A DNA stretch of 64,000 nt from QHXW01 sp963847515 (GTDB lineage Bacteria > Acidobacteriota > Terriglobia > Bryobacterales > Bryobacteraceae), in contig CAWKAA010000007.1 in assembly GCA_963847515.1 (NCBI GenBank), positions 248,001 through 312,000 of the forward strand. The letters are read 5' to 3'. Below, piece after piece: positions 53,195 to 62,769 of the stretch (position 1 is the first letter of the stretch; each line of letters begins with the position of its first letter). The notes below the pieces were generated by a model that had not been told where the DNA came from, searched no databases, and saw only the letters and a program-made list of their open reading frames with translations. A program made the translations under genes and the position numbers.

Positions 53195-54382
53195 TTAGGA
53201 CAGTCCTTGATGATGCAGCCTATGCAGTAAATCGATGGAGCGCTCAACATCCCGATCTCGCACCTTTTCGTAAATAGGCAGAGTCAGGATTTCTTTCGCC
53301 GTGCGCTCAGCCACCGGGCACATCCCTCGCCTGTACCCGAGTTCCTCGGATTCGGAATCGGAGTGAGGGTGGACCGCTGAAACGAACCAGTCGCCAAATT
53401 CTACCCTGTGCTTGCGCGCTTCCTGGAGGATCTTGTCTTTATCTGATACAAGGAATGGATACCGGAGGTACACAGGGTCATATCTTCGATCGAGCTGACA
53501 GGTTCGCCACCCCACCTCCTGAAGGGCGGCGGAGTACTGACTAGCTCTTCTGCGTCGAAACTGGACGTCTTCTTCAAACACAGAGTTGATTCTCTTGGCG
53601 AGCCATCGCTGATGAAAGCGCGGCATGAGCTTGTCTAAATCGCTGAGTTCACCTTGAAGTTCTACCTTCGGAAACGTCGGGATTACCATTCCCGTCTTGA
53701 TGAGACGCCGATAGCCATCGCGCAGGAGCCAAAACGTGGACGGACGAAGCAACGCCTGGTGCAGAAGGTACTCCAAGCGCATCCGCAGTGTTTGCCACGC
53801 GCCCGGCATGGAGCTCGATTTATGGATCTGCTGCAATATTTTTCGAGGCTCCTCGGCATGGATAACAGCGGTGCCACCAATGCCGAGCACCAATGGCTTC
53901 CCCCAGCGGTAGGCCGAGAATGCCGCATCTCCAAAGTGGCCGACCATCGTACCCCGGTATGAGCTCGCAACCGTATGACAGCAGTCCTCGATCACATAGA
54001 TCCCACGAGCCTGCGCAATCCGCAAAAGCCTGTCCATGTCCGCGGGAATACCGAAGGTATGCTGGACCACGATCGCCCTGGTGCGGGGAGTGAGCCGCGC
54101 CTCAACACTCGACGGGTCCAAGTTGAGAGTCGCATCAATGTCGGCATACACCGGCTTGGCGCCGGTGGCGAGGATGGGGCAGGGTTCCGCCACACAGGTG
54201 AAGGCCTGGATGATCACCTCATCGCCGGCGCCGATGCCGAGCGCTCTTAGAATTGCGTAATGGGCAATTCGCCCTCTCTGGAAATGGAACCCGTTGGCAT
54301 ACATTGCCGCGCCATCCTGTTCCCGGACGACCGGCAGCGCGGCGGTTGCAGCCGAGGTGGACAAGCTAGTGTTAACTTCCAT
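53195..54382 (-). CDS. DegT/DnrJ/EryC1 family aminotransferase (divergent)
   Basis: 395 aa from ATG 54382 with GGAGG 4 bases upstream; the 13 upstream codons lie in the previous gene. PLP fold with DEVIIQAFTCVAEPCPI, DCCHTVASSYRG and AYRWGKPLVLG, whose Lys is the likely PLP lysine although the usual SFHPTK-like context is altered. Long C-terminal half. It may be a sugar aminotransferase with unusual substrate or a non-transaminating relative. It overlaps the next aminotransferase by 11 bases. Confidence 0.82.
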   Translation of the reverse strand: MEVNTSLSTSAATAALPVVREQDGAAMYANGFHFQRGRIAHYAILRALGIGAGDEVIIQAFTCVAEPCPILATGAKPVYADIDATLNLDPSSVEARLTPRTRAIVVQHTFGIPADMDRLLRIAQARGIYVIEDCCHTVASSYRGTMVGHFGDAAFSAYRWGKPLVLGIGGTAVIHAEEPRKILQQIHKSSSMPGAWQTLRMRLEYLLHQALLRPSTFWLLRDGYRRLIKTGMVIPTFPKVELQGELSDLDKLMPRFHQRWLAKRINSVFEEDVQFRRRRASQYSAALQEVGWRTCQLDRRYDPVYLRYPFLVSDKDKILQEARKHRVEFGDWFVSAVHPHSDSESEELGYRRGMCPVAERTAKEILTLPIYEKVRDRDVERSIDLLHRLHHQGLS

Positions 54383-55487
54383 AGAACCTCCGAATGTGAT
54401 CGCGGATGAAGGTGACATCATCGTCAGACAGTGACATGTTCATCGGCAGCATGAGAAGCCGCTCGAACAGCCGGTCGGTGTAAGGCAGGGACTGGGTGAA
54501 GCCGAGATTCTTCAGATGGTGGATACCCTGACCGCCCCATTGGATCAGTGTTCCGATTCCGTTGTCTTTGAGATACTGTTTCAGGTCATCGCGACGTTCT
54601 GCTTCGATCTCGTAGTTTTGATAGATATCGAAGTGATCGGGGTCGCTGTCGGGCGCGGGAGGGAGAGCGAGCTCGGGAACACCACCCAACTGCTCCGTGT
54701 ACATCGCCGCTATGGCACGGCGGCGTTGCGTCACCTGCTCATAGCGCGCTAATTGGAAATCCAGTATGGCCGCATGCAGATTGTCAAGACGGGAGTTCAA
54801 CCCCCACGAGACGATTTCGCCCTTGCTATCGCGGCCGTGATCGCGGAGTTGGGATAGCTTCTCGCGTATGTCATCGTCATTGGTGATGACCGCGCCACCG
54901 TCTCCGAAACAGCCGAGCACCTTTGCGGGATAGAAGCTGATCGCCGCGGCAATGCCGAAGGTGCCGGCAGCGCGGCCCTTGAAGCGAGAGCCAAGCGCCT
55001 GGGCGGCATCCTCAACGATGAGCAGCCCGTACTTGTCGGCGATGGCCTGGAGGCGGTCCATATTGCAGGTGCGGCCGTTGAGCTGGGTGGGCATCAGGAA
55101 ACGGGTGCGGGACGTGATCGCGGCGGCTGCTGCATCGGGATCGATCAGGTGGTCGGGGCCACACTCGACGGGAATGGGGATACCGTCGGCAAAGTGGACG
55201 GCGGCGGCGGTTGCAACCATGGTATGGGAGGAGATGATGACTTCGTCTCCGGGAGACAGACCGGCGGCGCGAAGACCCATCAGCAGGCCGTCGGTTGCGT
55301 TACCGACACCGACAGCATGTCTGGCGCCGAGGAATCTGGCTAGGCGTGTCTCAAATTTCGCGAGGTCCTGCTGGAGGATAAAAGCACCCCGGCGCGCAAC
55401 ATCCCTTACGGTTGCTAAATACTGGTCTGCGTATCTGCAGAAGACGTCCGGGTATGCAAAGAATGGAACGCTGCGATGGGTTGTCAA
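54372..55487 (-). CDS. DegT/DnrJ/EryC1 sugar aminotransferase
   Basis: 371 aa. Typical members of this family carry DGLLMGLRAAGLSPGDEVI, VEDAAQALGSRFKGR and the PLP lysine in FYPAKVLGCFGDGGAV; all are here. It transfers an amino group to a keto-sugar nucleotide, probably one made via the CapD-type dehydratase. First of the two adjacent aminotransferase genes. Confidence 0.92.
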   Translation of the reverse strand: MTTHRSVPFFAYPDVFCRYADQYLATVRDVARRGAFILQQDLAKFETRLARFLGARHAVGVGNATDGLLMGLRAAGLSPGDEVIISSHTMVATAAAVHFADGIPIPVECGPDHLIDPDAAAAAITSRTRFLMPTQLNGRTCNMDRLQAIADKYGLLIVEDAAQALGSRFKGRAAGTFGIAAAISFYPAKVLGCFGDGGAVITNDDDIREKLSQLRDHGRDSKGEIVSWGLNSRLDNLHAAILDFQLARYEQVTQRRRAIAAMYTEQLGGVPELALPPAPDSDPDHFDIYQNYEIEAERRDDLKQYLKDNGIGTLIQWGGQGIHHLKNLGFTQSLPYTDRLFERLLMLPMNMSLSDDDVTFIRDHIRRFYGS

Positions 55488-55535
55488 TAGTCTTTCCTGA
55501 TAGGGCGGGTTACAGCCGAAAAAGATGATACGGTT

Positions 55536-56903
55536 CTACGGTCTTCGGCCGCTTCGTCGTTGATCCAGAATCTTCAGATTCGGATTACCCGCAGGGATCT
55601 CGTACCAGAACTCGTCGCCAGGCACGTCGTAAGTGTTACTGTCGAAAGTAACGTGCATACCGGCTCTGGCTGCCCCGCGATAGATGGCTAAAGCGTGAAG
55701 GGCACCCGCAGTCCTGCTCGCGGAGATTTTATTGCCCGAGAAAGTGACATCGTCAGTGTACAATGCCGTGCCAGGCCCTTCACCGTGCCCACGTAGCCCG
55801 ATGACGGCCCCCTCTCGCGAACGCGATGTGACACTGAATACATTATTCAGCACCAGCACATGCTTGCCGCTGTCTATTTGCAGCGCCGGGCTCCCCTCGA
55901 GTTCGCAGGAGATATTGTTGTTTGAGAAGCGGACGTTCGTGCATATACCGTCGTGCTGTGGGTCCGACGTGCCTATTGTTACAGGCGAGTGCGGGCCCAC
56001 AGGCCGGGTGATGGTGGTTCCGTTCACCGTGATGTGGTCGCAGGTGGTACCAGGCTGGAGCGCAACCTGTAAAGAACCATCTTTCGCGCCTTGGATGACG
56101 TTGTCCTCAAAGGCAATATAGGTACTACGCGCGATCTGCACCGCGGGCCGTGGCGATCCCACAACTTCGGGAACTGCCTGGCGATGATTCAGGATCGTGT
56201 TCTTCCTGATGAGGACACGGGAACCTTTAGCCTGGTAAATTCCGTGCCGCTGGGTCCGCGCGATGGTGTTCTCTTCGATGGTTCCGTTAGAGGGATTCCC
56301 GGACCCGTTGGCGTGGTGGATCCCGTATCCCGATCCCGGCTCGGTGCCCAGCACCGTGTCGATATTGTTATGGTCAACGGAGAATCGGCTTATGGAGCCA
56401 CTCTTTTCCGCATTGATGCTAATACCGAGAGTCACGTTGTGTATGTAGTTACCTGTAATGCGTAGATTCGCAAGCCTCGCTCCACTTCGCCCCCATACCC
56501 CGCAATGCCTGTCGCCCAATACCTCGTCTCCAATCAGCCGGAAGTTCTGTATGGTCACATTAGTCAGGCTTCCGGAATACTGAAACCCGATGAACTCGTC
56601 GGCATTGGCCGTACCGGTCCAGCAGATCTCCTGGTGGTTGCCTTCCAGGACGAAGTCTGTCTTATCTGAAATCATCAGATTTCCCGACTTGTAGCAACCG
56701 TTGCTCACGGGGAACGTGACGATGCCTGTCGGCACGGAGGTCAGAGCCGCCTGGATCGCTTTCGTATCGTCCGTGACTCCATCGCCCTTAGCGCCAAAAT
56801 CTTTTACGCTGACTGGGTGGGCAGCCTGACCGGTCATGTTGCTAGTCTGTCCGAGTGCGACTGCGAACACCAGCGCAACGTAAAACAGGTTCGATCTTGT
56901 CAT
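55536..56903 (-). CDS. Secreted right-handed beta-helix protein (pectate-lyase-3 type)
   Basis: 455 aa. Signal peptide (LFYVALVFAVALGQTSN), then the pectate-lyase-3 opening VSVKDFGAKGDGVTDDTKAIQAAL and repeated strands rich in Asn (ITGNYIHNVTLGISI, SVDHNNIDTVLG, VRFSNNNISC). Such proteins in export clusters are often lyases or hydrolases that trim the polymer, or surface-attached relatives. Catalytic residues cannot be assigned. Confidence 0.85.
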   Translation of the reverse strand: MTRSNLFYVALVFAVALGQTSNMTGQAAHPVSVKDFGAKGDGVTDDTKAIQAALTSVPTGIVTFPVSNGCYKSGNLMISDKTDFVLEGNHQEICWTGTANADEFIGFQYSGSLTNVTIQNFRLIGDEVLGDRHCGVWGRSGARLANLRITGNYIHNVTLGISINAEKSGSISRFSVDHNNIDTVLGTEPGSGYGIHHANGSGNPSNGTIEENTIARTQRHGIYQAKGSRVLIRKNTILNHRQAVPEVVGSPRPAVQIARSTYIAFEDNVIQGAKDGSLQVALQPGTTCDHITVNGTTITRPVGPHSPVTIGTSDPQHDGICTNVRFSNNNISCELEGSPALQIDSGKHVLVLNNVFSVTSRSREGAVIGLRGHGEGPGTALYTDDVTFSGNKISASRTAGALHALAIYRGAARAGMHVTFDSNTYDVPGDEFWYEIPAGNPNLKILDQRRSGRRP

Positions 56904-57006
56904 GTGGATAACTCTTGACGGCGGCTATATAATCAACCGGCCCTCCAGAAACAGCGACGTCATCGTTTTCTTCGCGAATGTGCCCATTGTCAGGCGTTAG
57001 TGTCTG

Positions 57007-58416
57007 CTACGCGCCAGATGGTTCATGGCAAACGATGGAATTCACATCAGCCTGAGTTCGGTTTTTCATGCTGGACATCTTCAGCAGACTGACCCACAGC
57101 ACGAGCGTTGCGAAACCCAACGAAGAGAAGCCGCACGCGATCGCAACTCCAATCGGCAGCCCGGTCAGTTGAAGCACCGCAAACTCGGAAAAGAAAGCCG
57201 TGCTCAGGGCGACTGTCGTGATCGGAAAAACCGAGACCGCGTCAAGGTAGTCGCGCAGCACAAGGTATATGGCAAAGGGAATCATGCCAATCAGAACCCA
57301 GCGCAGCTCCGGTATACGGTCATCCGCGAAAGAGCCGAGCAGAAGATGTGACATGGGCCTCAACCAGAGCTGCAGCAGGCCGCAGGCCGCGGCGGCGAAC
57401 AGCAGCGAGCATATCAGTAGCCACTTTATAGATTTCCCCGCTTGGTCAAGCGGAATGCGCAGCGAGGCACGGCTCCAGTACGGCAGGAGCACAACACCGG
57501 CTGCGGTGAACGCGCTGGCCACAACCTGGACGAGCGACATTCCGAATGACAGCACGCCCGCCCCGACCATATCGGAGCGGGCACCGACGGCACAATAGAC
57601 CGGCAACGCGAAGAGTCCGAAAAGTGCCACCTCTCCTGGGGTTCTCGGGACCCCGAACACCGCCAGCTTGCGAAGCGAATTCCGGAAATCGCGGGCTTTC
57701 GGAAAGGGCCTAGCGGACTGCTGACAAACCCGCACGAACACCGAACCACCGATCGCTATCCACAGAACCCCTGTAATCAACAGCGCGTTGCTGGCTTGAC
57801 CGCTGGCCATCAGAATACCCGCCAATGGAACGATTGATATGTTTACGACTTGGAGCGCAACTGCAGAAGGAAAACGCGACAGCCCACGTAGCGCCGCGAA
57901 TCCGAGATTGTGGATCGACAACCCGGTGGTCGCCACCAGGAGAGATATAAACAGCGGGGGGGTGGATGCGGTGCCAAACGTGAAGCGGCCAAGGGATGCA
58001 GCAAAGAAAGCGGCCAGTACGAGGAATGCCAGCTGAAGGCCGCCCGCCAGGGAGGCGCCGGCGAGCAGCCACGGCCCTCCCTCGCTTCTCCGTCCTTCGG
58101 AGCAGGCAAGGTATCGCGGAATACTGATACCCGTGCCACACATCAAAGGGAACACCACCACGTTGAGGGTACGTCTGGCCACTTGATAAACGCCGAATCC
58201 GATCGCCCCAAAATCCCGCGCGCTCTGCCTAGTGGCTAAGAACATCCCCAGCAGTACCAGGGCTTGGCCTCCAAGCGATATGAGGACCGATCCTGCAAGG
58301 CGCCGCGCTCCAGGCGAGTGAACACGGTCCCAAATGCTTGCAGCAAAGAGGGCGTTTCTCGTCCTCGACCGCTGCCCGTGTGTTTCCGCAATCAACACGC
58401 GGATAATATCCTCCAC
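57007..58416 (-). CDS. Wzx-like polysaccharide flippase
   Basis: 469 aa with about 12-14 helices in the MOP/MATE pattern (RLAGSVLISLGGQALVLLGMFLA, ARDFGAIGFGVYQVARRTLNVVVFPLM). It probably flips the lipid-linked repeat unit across the inner membrane. The start (ATG or GTG near 58416) precedes an unusual basic 35-residue N-tail, so the true start could be internal, near LAGSVLI. Confidence 0.8.
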   Translation of the reverse strand: MEDIIRVLIAETHGQRSRTRNALFAASIWDRVHSPGARRLAGSVLISLGGQALVLLGMFLATRQSARDFGAIGFGVYQVARRTLNVVVFPLMCGTGISIPRYLACSEGRRSEGGPWLLAGASLAGGLQLAFLVLAAFFAASLGRFTFGTASTPPLFISLLVATTGLSIHNLGFAALRGLSRFPSAVALQVVNISIVPLAGILMASGQASNALLITGVLWIAIGGSVFVRVCQQSARPFPKARDFRNSLRKLAVFGVPRTPGEVALFGLFALPVYCAVGARSDMVGAGVLSFGMSLVQVVASAFTAAGVVLLPYWSRASLRIPLDQAGKSIKWLLICSLLFAAAACGLLQLWLRPMSHLLLGSFADDRIPELRWVLIGMIPFAIYLVLRDYLDAVSVFPITTVALSTAFFSEFAVLQLTGLPIGVAIACGFSSLGFATLVLWVSLLKMSSMKNRTQADVNSIVCHEPSGA

Positions 58417-58574
58417 ATTCGTGAATATAGGACGACGGTCATAATCACGGACTCAGGACAGAAGGTATGAAGTAGGAACCACGCCGTATCGAATTGTGCC
58501 GTGCCCGGCGCGTTTGTTATGGCCTGAATCTTGCCGGGGGCTCGTAGACACGCTCGCCTGCCAAAACCCAGTTC

Positions 58575-59927
58575 CTATCGGCCTTTAGTACATACGCGAC
58601 TGACGGCCCACGCGAGATTATCGCCCATGTGCAAGCGGCTTGCGCGTGCCCGGCCACGCGTTGGTGGTGGGTAGTATCGCTTCAGGGCTAAGCCAAACAA
58701 TACAAACGCTGCAATTATCGAATTATAGGTAAAGATACTAATGACACCGTAGATCACAAAGCTATAGCACATAACAAGTACACCAACTGCAGGGATTACT
58801 CCTCTTCGAGCACTGCGATACGCCCAACCCATAATTGCGCCAAGGAGCCACATGAATATTAGCGCACCGCCCTTTGTGTAGTCTTGGATAAGGCCACGGT
58901 AGTATGTATACACATTCGTCCTAGCCTCTATGCCAAGTGCCACGTTCTCTAGATAGACGCCTTCTATACGTTCACGACCGCCAGCCACCGATACAGGCCC
59001 AGCGAATGTCATTTGGCCCCAGCTTGGCGGTCGATCTTCCGGTTCAGAATCAAACCAGTAGCAGAAGGCAGGTACGGCGCCGAGCAACGTCGCTTTTGCC
59101 TTGTCCGTAACGGCGAAATCGAGAATTCCGGTCAGCGTTGGAGTCTTGCCAACACGAAGCTGAGCGCCAACGCCTAGAAGGACGACTACGCCTGCAAATA
59201 CCGACACGGCCGCGCTCACCCGGATCGGAACCTTCGATTCCCGGCTCGTTGGAGGCAAAGGAGTCCTCGCAGCAAGGCGACTAGCTATCCACAGGGAACC
59301 GGCAATGATTACCACCGCTCTGGTTGACTGAACGGCAAACACTGTCGCCGCGGGGGCCAGAAGAGCATAAGACACTACCAGATCGATTTTGTTCGTTGCA
59401 GCCCTGGTGGCATTAATTAGCCCCCCAATTAGAGCGGCAAGATACACGAATATCAGTAGCACCTGTGCCAGCGCACTCGGAGTGGGATTGATCGTGTATC
59501 GAAGAGCCGAGATTCTCATAGAGACGTCAACCAGTCCCCCCGATTGTAAAAGTCGCCCCGGCGAAAAACCAAAATCACGCACCAGTAAGATGACATGTAC
59601 TGCTGAGAAGATCAGGCAGATGATGATTGCGAGCCGGAGCTTGCGTGTAACTGATGTGCGCACGGGCGCCCGAGGACGGCGAGGACTCGCGGCTCGCCGG
59701 GGAATGCCGCAGCCCAAGGTAAATGCCAAAACCGACAGTACAATCCACCAGAGTGGTGCAGGTGAAATAGGGTATTCCGGTGTGAACATGACTGGCGGGA
59801 TGATGAAAATCGCTGCCATAACAGCATAGATTAATGCTGGGTGCGCGAAACTGCCAGAAATGCGCCGCAGGACGAAAGGAATCAACAGGGCAACCAGCGC
59901 TGGAGGGACTGTACTTAGTTTGGGCAA
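58575..59927 (-). CDS. Wzy-like oligosaccharide repeat-unit polymerase
   Basis: 450 aa with about 10-12 helices. A large outer loop contains SEPEDRPPSWGQMTFAGPVSV and IEARTNVYTYYRGLIQDYTKGG; the last resembles the TNVyt(Y/F)fR.fY.DFG.. motif of Wzy-type polymerases. The cluster thus has a Wzy candidate as well as the ligase-like protein at 46.9 kb. More AT-rich than the neighbours, as is common for wzy and wzx genes. Confidence 0.78.
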   Translation of the reverse strand: MPKLSTVPPALVALLIPFVLRRISGSFAHPALIYAVMAAIFIIPPVMFTPEYPISPAPLWWIVLSVLAFTLGCGIPRRAASPRRPRAPVRTSVTRKLRLAIIICLIFSAVHVILLVRDFGFSPGRLLQSGGLVDVSMRISALRYTINPTPSALAQVLLIFVYLAALIGGLINATRAATNKIDLVVSYALLAPAATVFAVQSTRAVVIIAGSLWIASRLAARTPLPPTSRESKVPIRVSAAVSVFAGVVVLLGVGAQLRVGKTPTLTGILDFAVTDKAKATLLGAVPAFCYWFDSEPEDRPPSWGQMTFAGPVSVAGGRERIEGVYLENVALGIEARTNVYTYYRGLIQDYTKGGALIFMWLLGAIMGWAYRSARRGVIPAVGVLVMCYSFVIYGVISIFTYNSIIAAFVLFGLALKRYYPPPTRGRARASRLHMGDNLAWAVSRVCTKGR

Positions 59928-60053
59928 TCAGTCCTGCACTTTCTTCCAATTGCCGGTTACGCGCTGCAGTAGCACGGGCACGGTCCCAACAGCCGTGATG
60001 AGTTGATTAAAGTGTGTCCAGAACAGCGCGATGGATACAGATTCACCGTCGCC

Positions 60054-60923
60054 TCACTTGATGTCCTGCGTTCTCTTCCAGATCGGAAAGTAATGGAGCG
60101 CGCAGTAATCGGCTGCGGCGGCCTCAAAGGCGCGAGTCGTGCTGCTGGCCTTAGTGGCGGCATGTTCGCTATGAAGGACCTGAATCTCCGGGCAATACAT
60201 GATCAGAAGGTGTAGCCTCCGGCAGCTTTCAGCCACGAAGATCTCTTCGGCGAACAGGAACGCGCCAGCTTTCAAGGTTCCGCCGCGCTCGAAATACGTT
60301 CTGTTGAAGGCAATGAACGATCCGTGCGCCGCATATACGGGGAGAGGGCTGCAGGACCCAGACAGCCGACTACCTAGCAGCCCCGCACGGCGTAAGTTCT
60401 GCTTGAGAGAGTACTGGGATTCGATGAGCCTAGCAAGGGTCTCGGCCCGTCGCAGTAAGCGCTTCAGGTGCATGCTCCAGGTGGATGGGCGGCGGTATTT
60501 AAATGGATTCTGGTCGCGGCCTGTGAAGCCGGATATGATAGCGGGCGCAATTACGGGGAAGGTATTGCCGTACCCGGCAAGACGGGAGCAGAAGTCCTTA
60601 CTCGGGATGCGAATGTCGGCATTCGAAACAATAATGCAATCGGGGAGGTCGCGCCGCCAAATGTTGTCCAAAACTACCTGTGCGGCCCCATAATAGCCGA
60701 GGTTCCTGGGCATCACTTCGAACCCCACACTCGGCGTGCCTCTGTATTCGCGTATCACTTCTGCCAACCCCGATTGTGTTGGGCCGTTGTCGGCGACTAC
60801 GATATCCAGAATGCAAGCGCTGTGGTCCTGTTGCGCAAGATCGTTCAACAGAAGGGCAACAGCCTGAGGTGCATTATAGTGGACGATAGTGAAACCGATT
60901 CGGGGACTTGAAGGGTTAGCCAT
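60054..60923 (-). CDS. Glycosyltransferase family 2
   Basis: About 289 aa from ATG 60923 (an in-frame start at 60950 is also open). GT-A features: FTIVHYNAPQAVALLLNDLAQQ, DIVVADNGPTQ and the DxD-like SNADIRI; then AHGSFIAFNRTYFERGG, as in rhamnosyltransferase-like enzymes. It adds one sugar to the lipid-linked unit; donor unknown. Confidence 0.85.
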   Translation of the reverse strand: MANPSSPRIGFTIVHYNAPQAVALLLNDLAQQDHSACILDIVVADNGPTQSGLAEVIREYRGTPSVGFEVMPRNLGYYGAAQVVLDNIWRRDLPDCIIVSNADIRIPSKDFCSRLAGYGNTFPVIAPAIISGFTGRDQNPFKYRRPSTWSMHLKRLLRRAETLARLIESQYSLKQNLRRAGLLGSRLSGSCSPLPVYAAHGSFIAFNRTYFERGGTLKAGAFLFAEEIFVAESCRRLHLLIMYCPEIQVLHSEHAATKASSTTRAFEAAAADYCALHYFPIWKRTQDIK

Positions 60924-61139
60924 AAAATCGATGAGTACGGCGGGCGTCAAGGCCGGTCGTCAGGACTTCGGCGGTTACGCCCAGGGTATTTACTAGTTGC
61001 CTGTCGCGGTGAGTTCGTTAGCGAGACGCCACCGCTCCCTTTGGTCACGGCTCAGTTTCAGACAGGCCTTGCTGAGCCGCGACCGGAGGAAGCGGTATTT
61101 GCCGTACAGTGTACCGGGCTACTCCTATCGTTGTGGCGC

Positions 61140-62417
61140 TCATAAGTTGCTCATCGCCCGTGCTCGTTGCCTCATGCTCGGTGACACAACGTTCTCGAGG
61201 TAGTCCACCAGGGACGGGTATATCCTTGCCGGCGAATAGTCCGCCTCGTAGCGACGGCGGCCGTTGTCGCCGTACTCGCGCCGTTGTCGAGCTTCGGCCA
61301 GCGAAAGCAGGGCATGCACAAGGCTCTCGGCATCCCCCGCCCTGTATGTCAATCCGCAGCGGCTGTCCCGGAGGAATGCCTCGGCTTCGCCTAGGAGGCT
61401 GGAGACGACCGGCAGACCATAAGCCATGTATTCGAAGAGTTTATTCGGAAGACCTTGAGGGGCCGATGGAGAATAGGCTGCAAGACCTATACTCGCCAAC
61501 TGCCCTAAGCAGGCGATTCTGGCGCAGTCGACCCAGCCGGTGAAGACGACGTTCCGGAGATCGCCTGCCTGTCTTTTCCATTCCAGCTCTCTCTCACCGC
61601 TCCCGCTGAGTACAAACTGTATCCCATCGCAGCCGCGCTGCTGGAGCAGAGCCGCCGCGCGGATGACGGTCCCTAGATCATAAGTGGCCCCGAATACGCC
61701 CACGAACCAACAGATGGTTTTTCGGTGGTCGATGCCGGCTTGCAACAGCTCAGACCGTGCGCGTGCAACCTCATGTTCGAGCGGCTGCGGCTTATCATAA
61801 CCGAGCGGGAATACGGCATCCAGTGCTCTTTGGGGCCGACGCGCATAGTTGAGCGCCCAGTTGAGATACCCACGCGAAATGGCACAGATCCCCGTACAGT
61901 TACGAAAAACATACTCCGCGCGGCGAATCAGGGGAAGAAGTGCGACACGGGCTGCGGGATGGAGCGTACGTGGCACGGCGTCGGCGAAGATATCCGGCCA
62001 CAGGTCTCGTACGTCAATGATGACGGGCAGCCCTTCTCGCAGTGCATACTCCACTGAGGCTGTACTGAACTCGATGGTCGGCCATGCGGAGAATATGAGG
62101 TCCGGGGAGGCTTCAGTTCGGATTCGCCTCGCGAACGCGCGGCCTAAGACCTGGTGATTAATTAACCGCCCTATTGAAATATTCTTACGGTATGACGGCG
62201 CGTGGAGCATCTCGATCCGGACGTCATCGTCAGTCGTGACGCACTGATGCGTGGACGCCCTTTGCCGCTTGTGCTGGTGATCGAACGTGGACGTCCACCA
62301 GGTCACTTCGTGGCCCCGGAGGGCGCATTGCCTCGCTAATATGGCAGCGCGCCGCAACCGAACGTTCTTGCCGTCGGTCGGGAGCGCTTCACCGGTCATG
62401 ACAATCCAGATGCGCAT
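61140..62417 (-). CDS. Glycosyltransferase family 4
   Basis: 425 aa. GT-B enzyme resembling WbuB: RIWIVMTGEALPTDG...AILARQCALRGHEVTWW, VIIDVRDLWPD, WFVGVFGATYDL and the C-domain acceptor/donor motif LPNKLFEYMAYGLPVV with the retaining-enzyme Glu. Often adds an N-acetylated 6-deoxyhexosamine to the growing repeat. The region between it and the GT2 gene (60924-61139) holds no gene. Confidence 0.88.
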   Translation of the reverse strand: MRIWIVMTGEALPTDGKNVRLRRAAILARQCALRGHEVTWWTSTFDHQHKRQRASTHQCVTTDDDVRIEMLHAPSYRKNISIGRLINHQVLGRAFARRIRTEASPDLIFSAWPTIEFSTASVEYALREGLPVIIDVRDLWPDIFADAVPRTLHPAARVALLPLIRRAEYVFRNCTGICAISRGYLNWALNYARRPQRALDAVFPLGYDKPQPLEHEVARARSELLQAGIDHRKTICWFVGVFGATYDLGTVIRAAALLQQRGCDGIQFVLSGSGERELEWKRQAGDLRNVVFTGWVDCARIACLGQLASIGLAAYSPSAPQGLPNKLFEYMAYGLPVVSSLLGEAEAFLRDSRCGLTYRAGDAESLVHALLSLAEARQRREYGDNGRRRYEADYSPARIYPSLVDYLENVVSPSMRQRARAMSNL

Positions 62418-62537
62418 GGGCTTACCCCGTAGCGGATACGTTCTGCCGGCCTTGTCGTGGAACCAATAAGGCGCCGGGTCCTCCGTTGCGATAACCTCGT
62501 TTGCTGGTCTGTAGCAATTAGCGGCTCTTACCCACGA

Positions 62538-62627
62538 TTAAGCTACGAGTGACGTTAGAACAGACCAAGCGGTCATGATTCCGAACACGAAGCCGAGGCT
62601 GAGCATGATCACGTCTCTCATCCGCAT
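62538..62627 (-). CDS. 29-aa single-helix membrane peptide
   Basis: ATG 62627 with GCGAGA upstream. A charged start (MRMRDV) then one hydrophobic helix (IMLSLGFVFGIMTAWSVL). It sits between the BY-kinase and glycosyltransferase genes. The longer in-frame ORF reading through the upstream hairpins is unlikely. Function unknown. Confidence 0.4.
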   Translation of the reverse strand: MRMRDVIMLSLGFVFGIMTAWSVLTSLVA

Positions 62628-62691
62628 TTCGTTCTCGCCGGCGCAATCCGACCGTTCAGCGCAACCGGTTCCGACTGCTAGCTTAGAGCGT

Positions 62692-62727
62692 CCCGCTCGA
62701 AAGCGGGTTCGCAGGCTGAAAGCCTGC
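62692..62727. repeat. Twin hairpins (REP-like / terminator)
   Basis: CCCGCT CGAA AGCGGG at 62692-62707 followed by GCAGGCT GAA AGCCTGC at 62711-62727: two perfect stems three bases apart, 43 bases after the end of the BY-kinase gene. Probably a transcript end or an intergenic repeat; the second stem resembles 48562-48580. Confidence 0.6.
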
Positions 62728-62769
62728 GCCACTGTCCAGTCGCATACTTTATTCTGGAGACGCACTACA

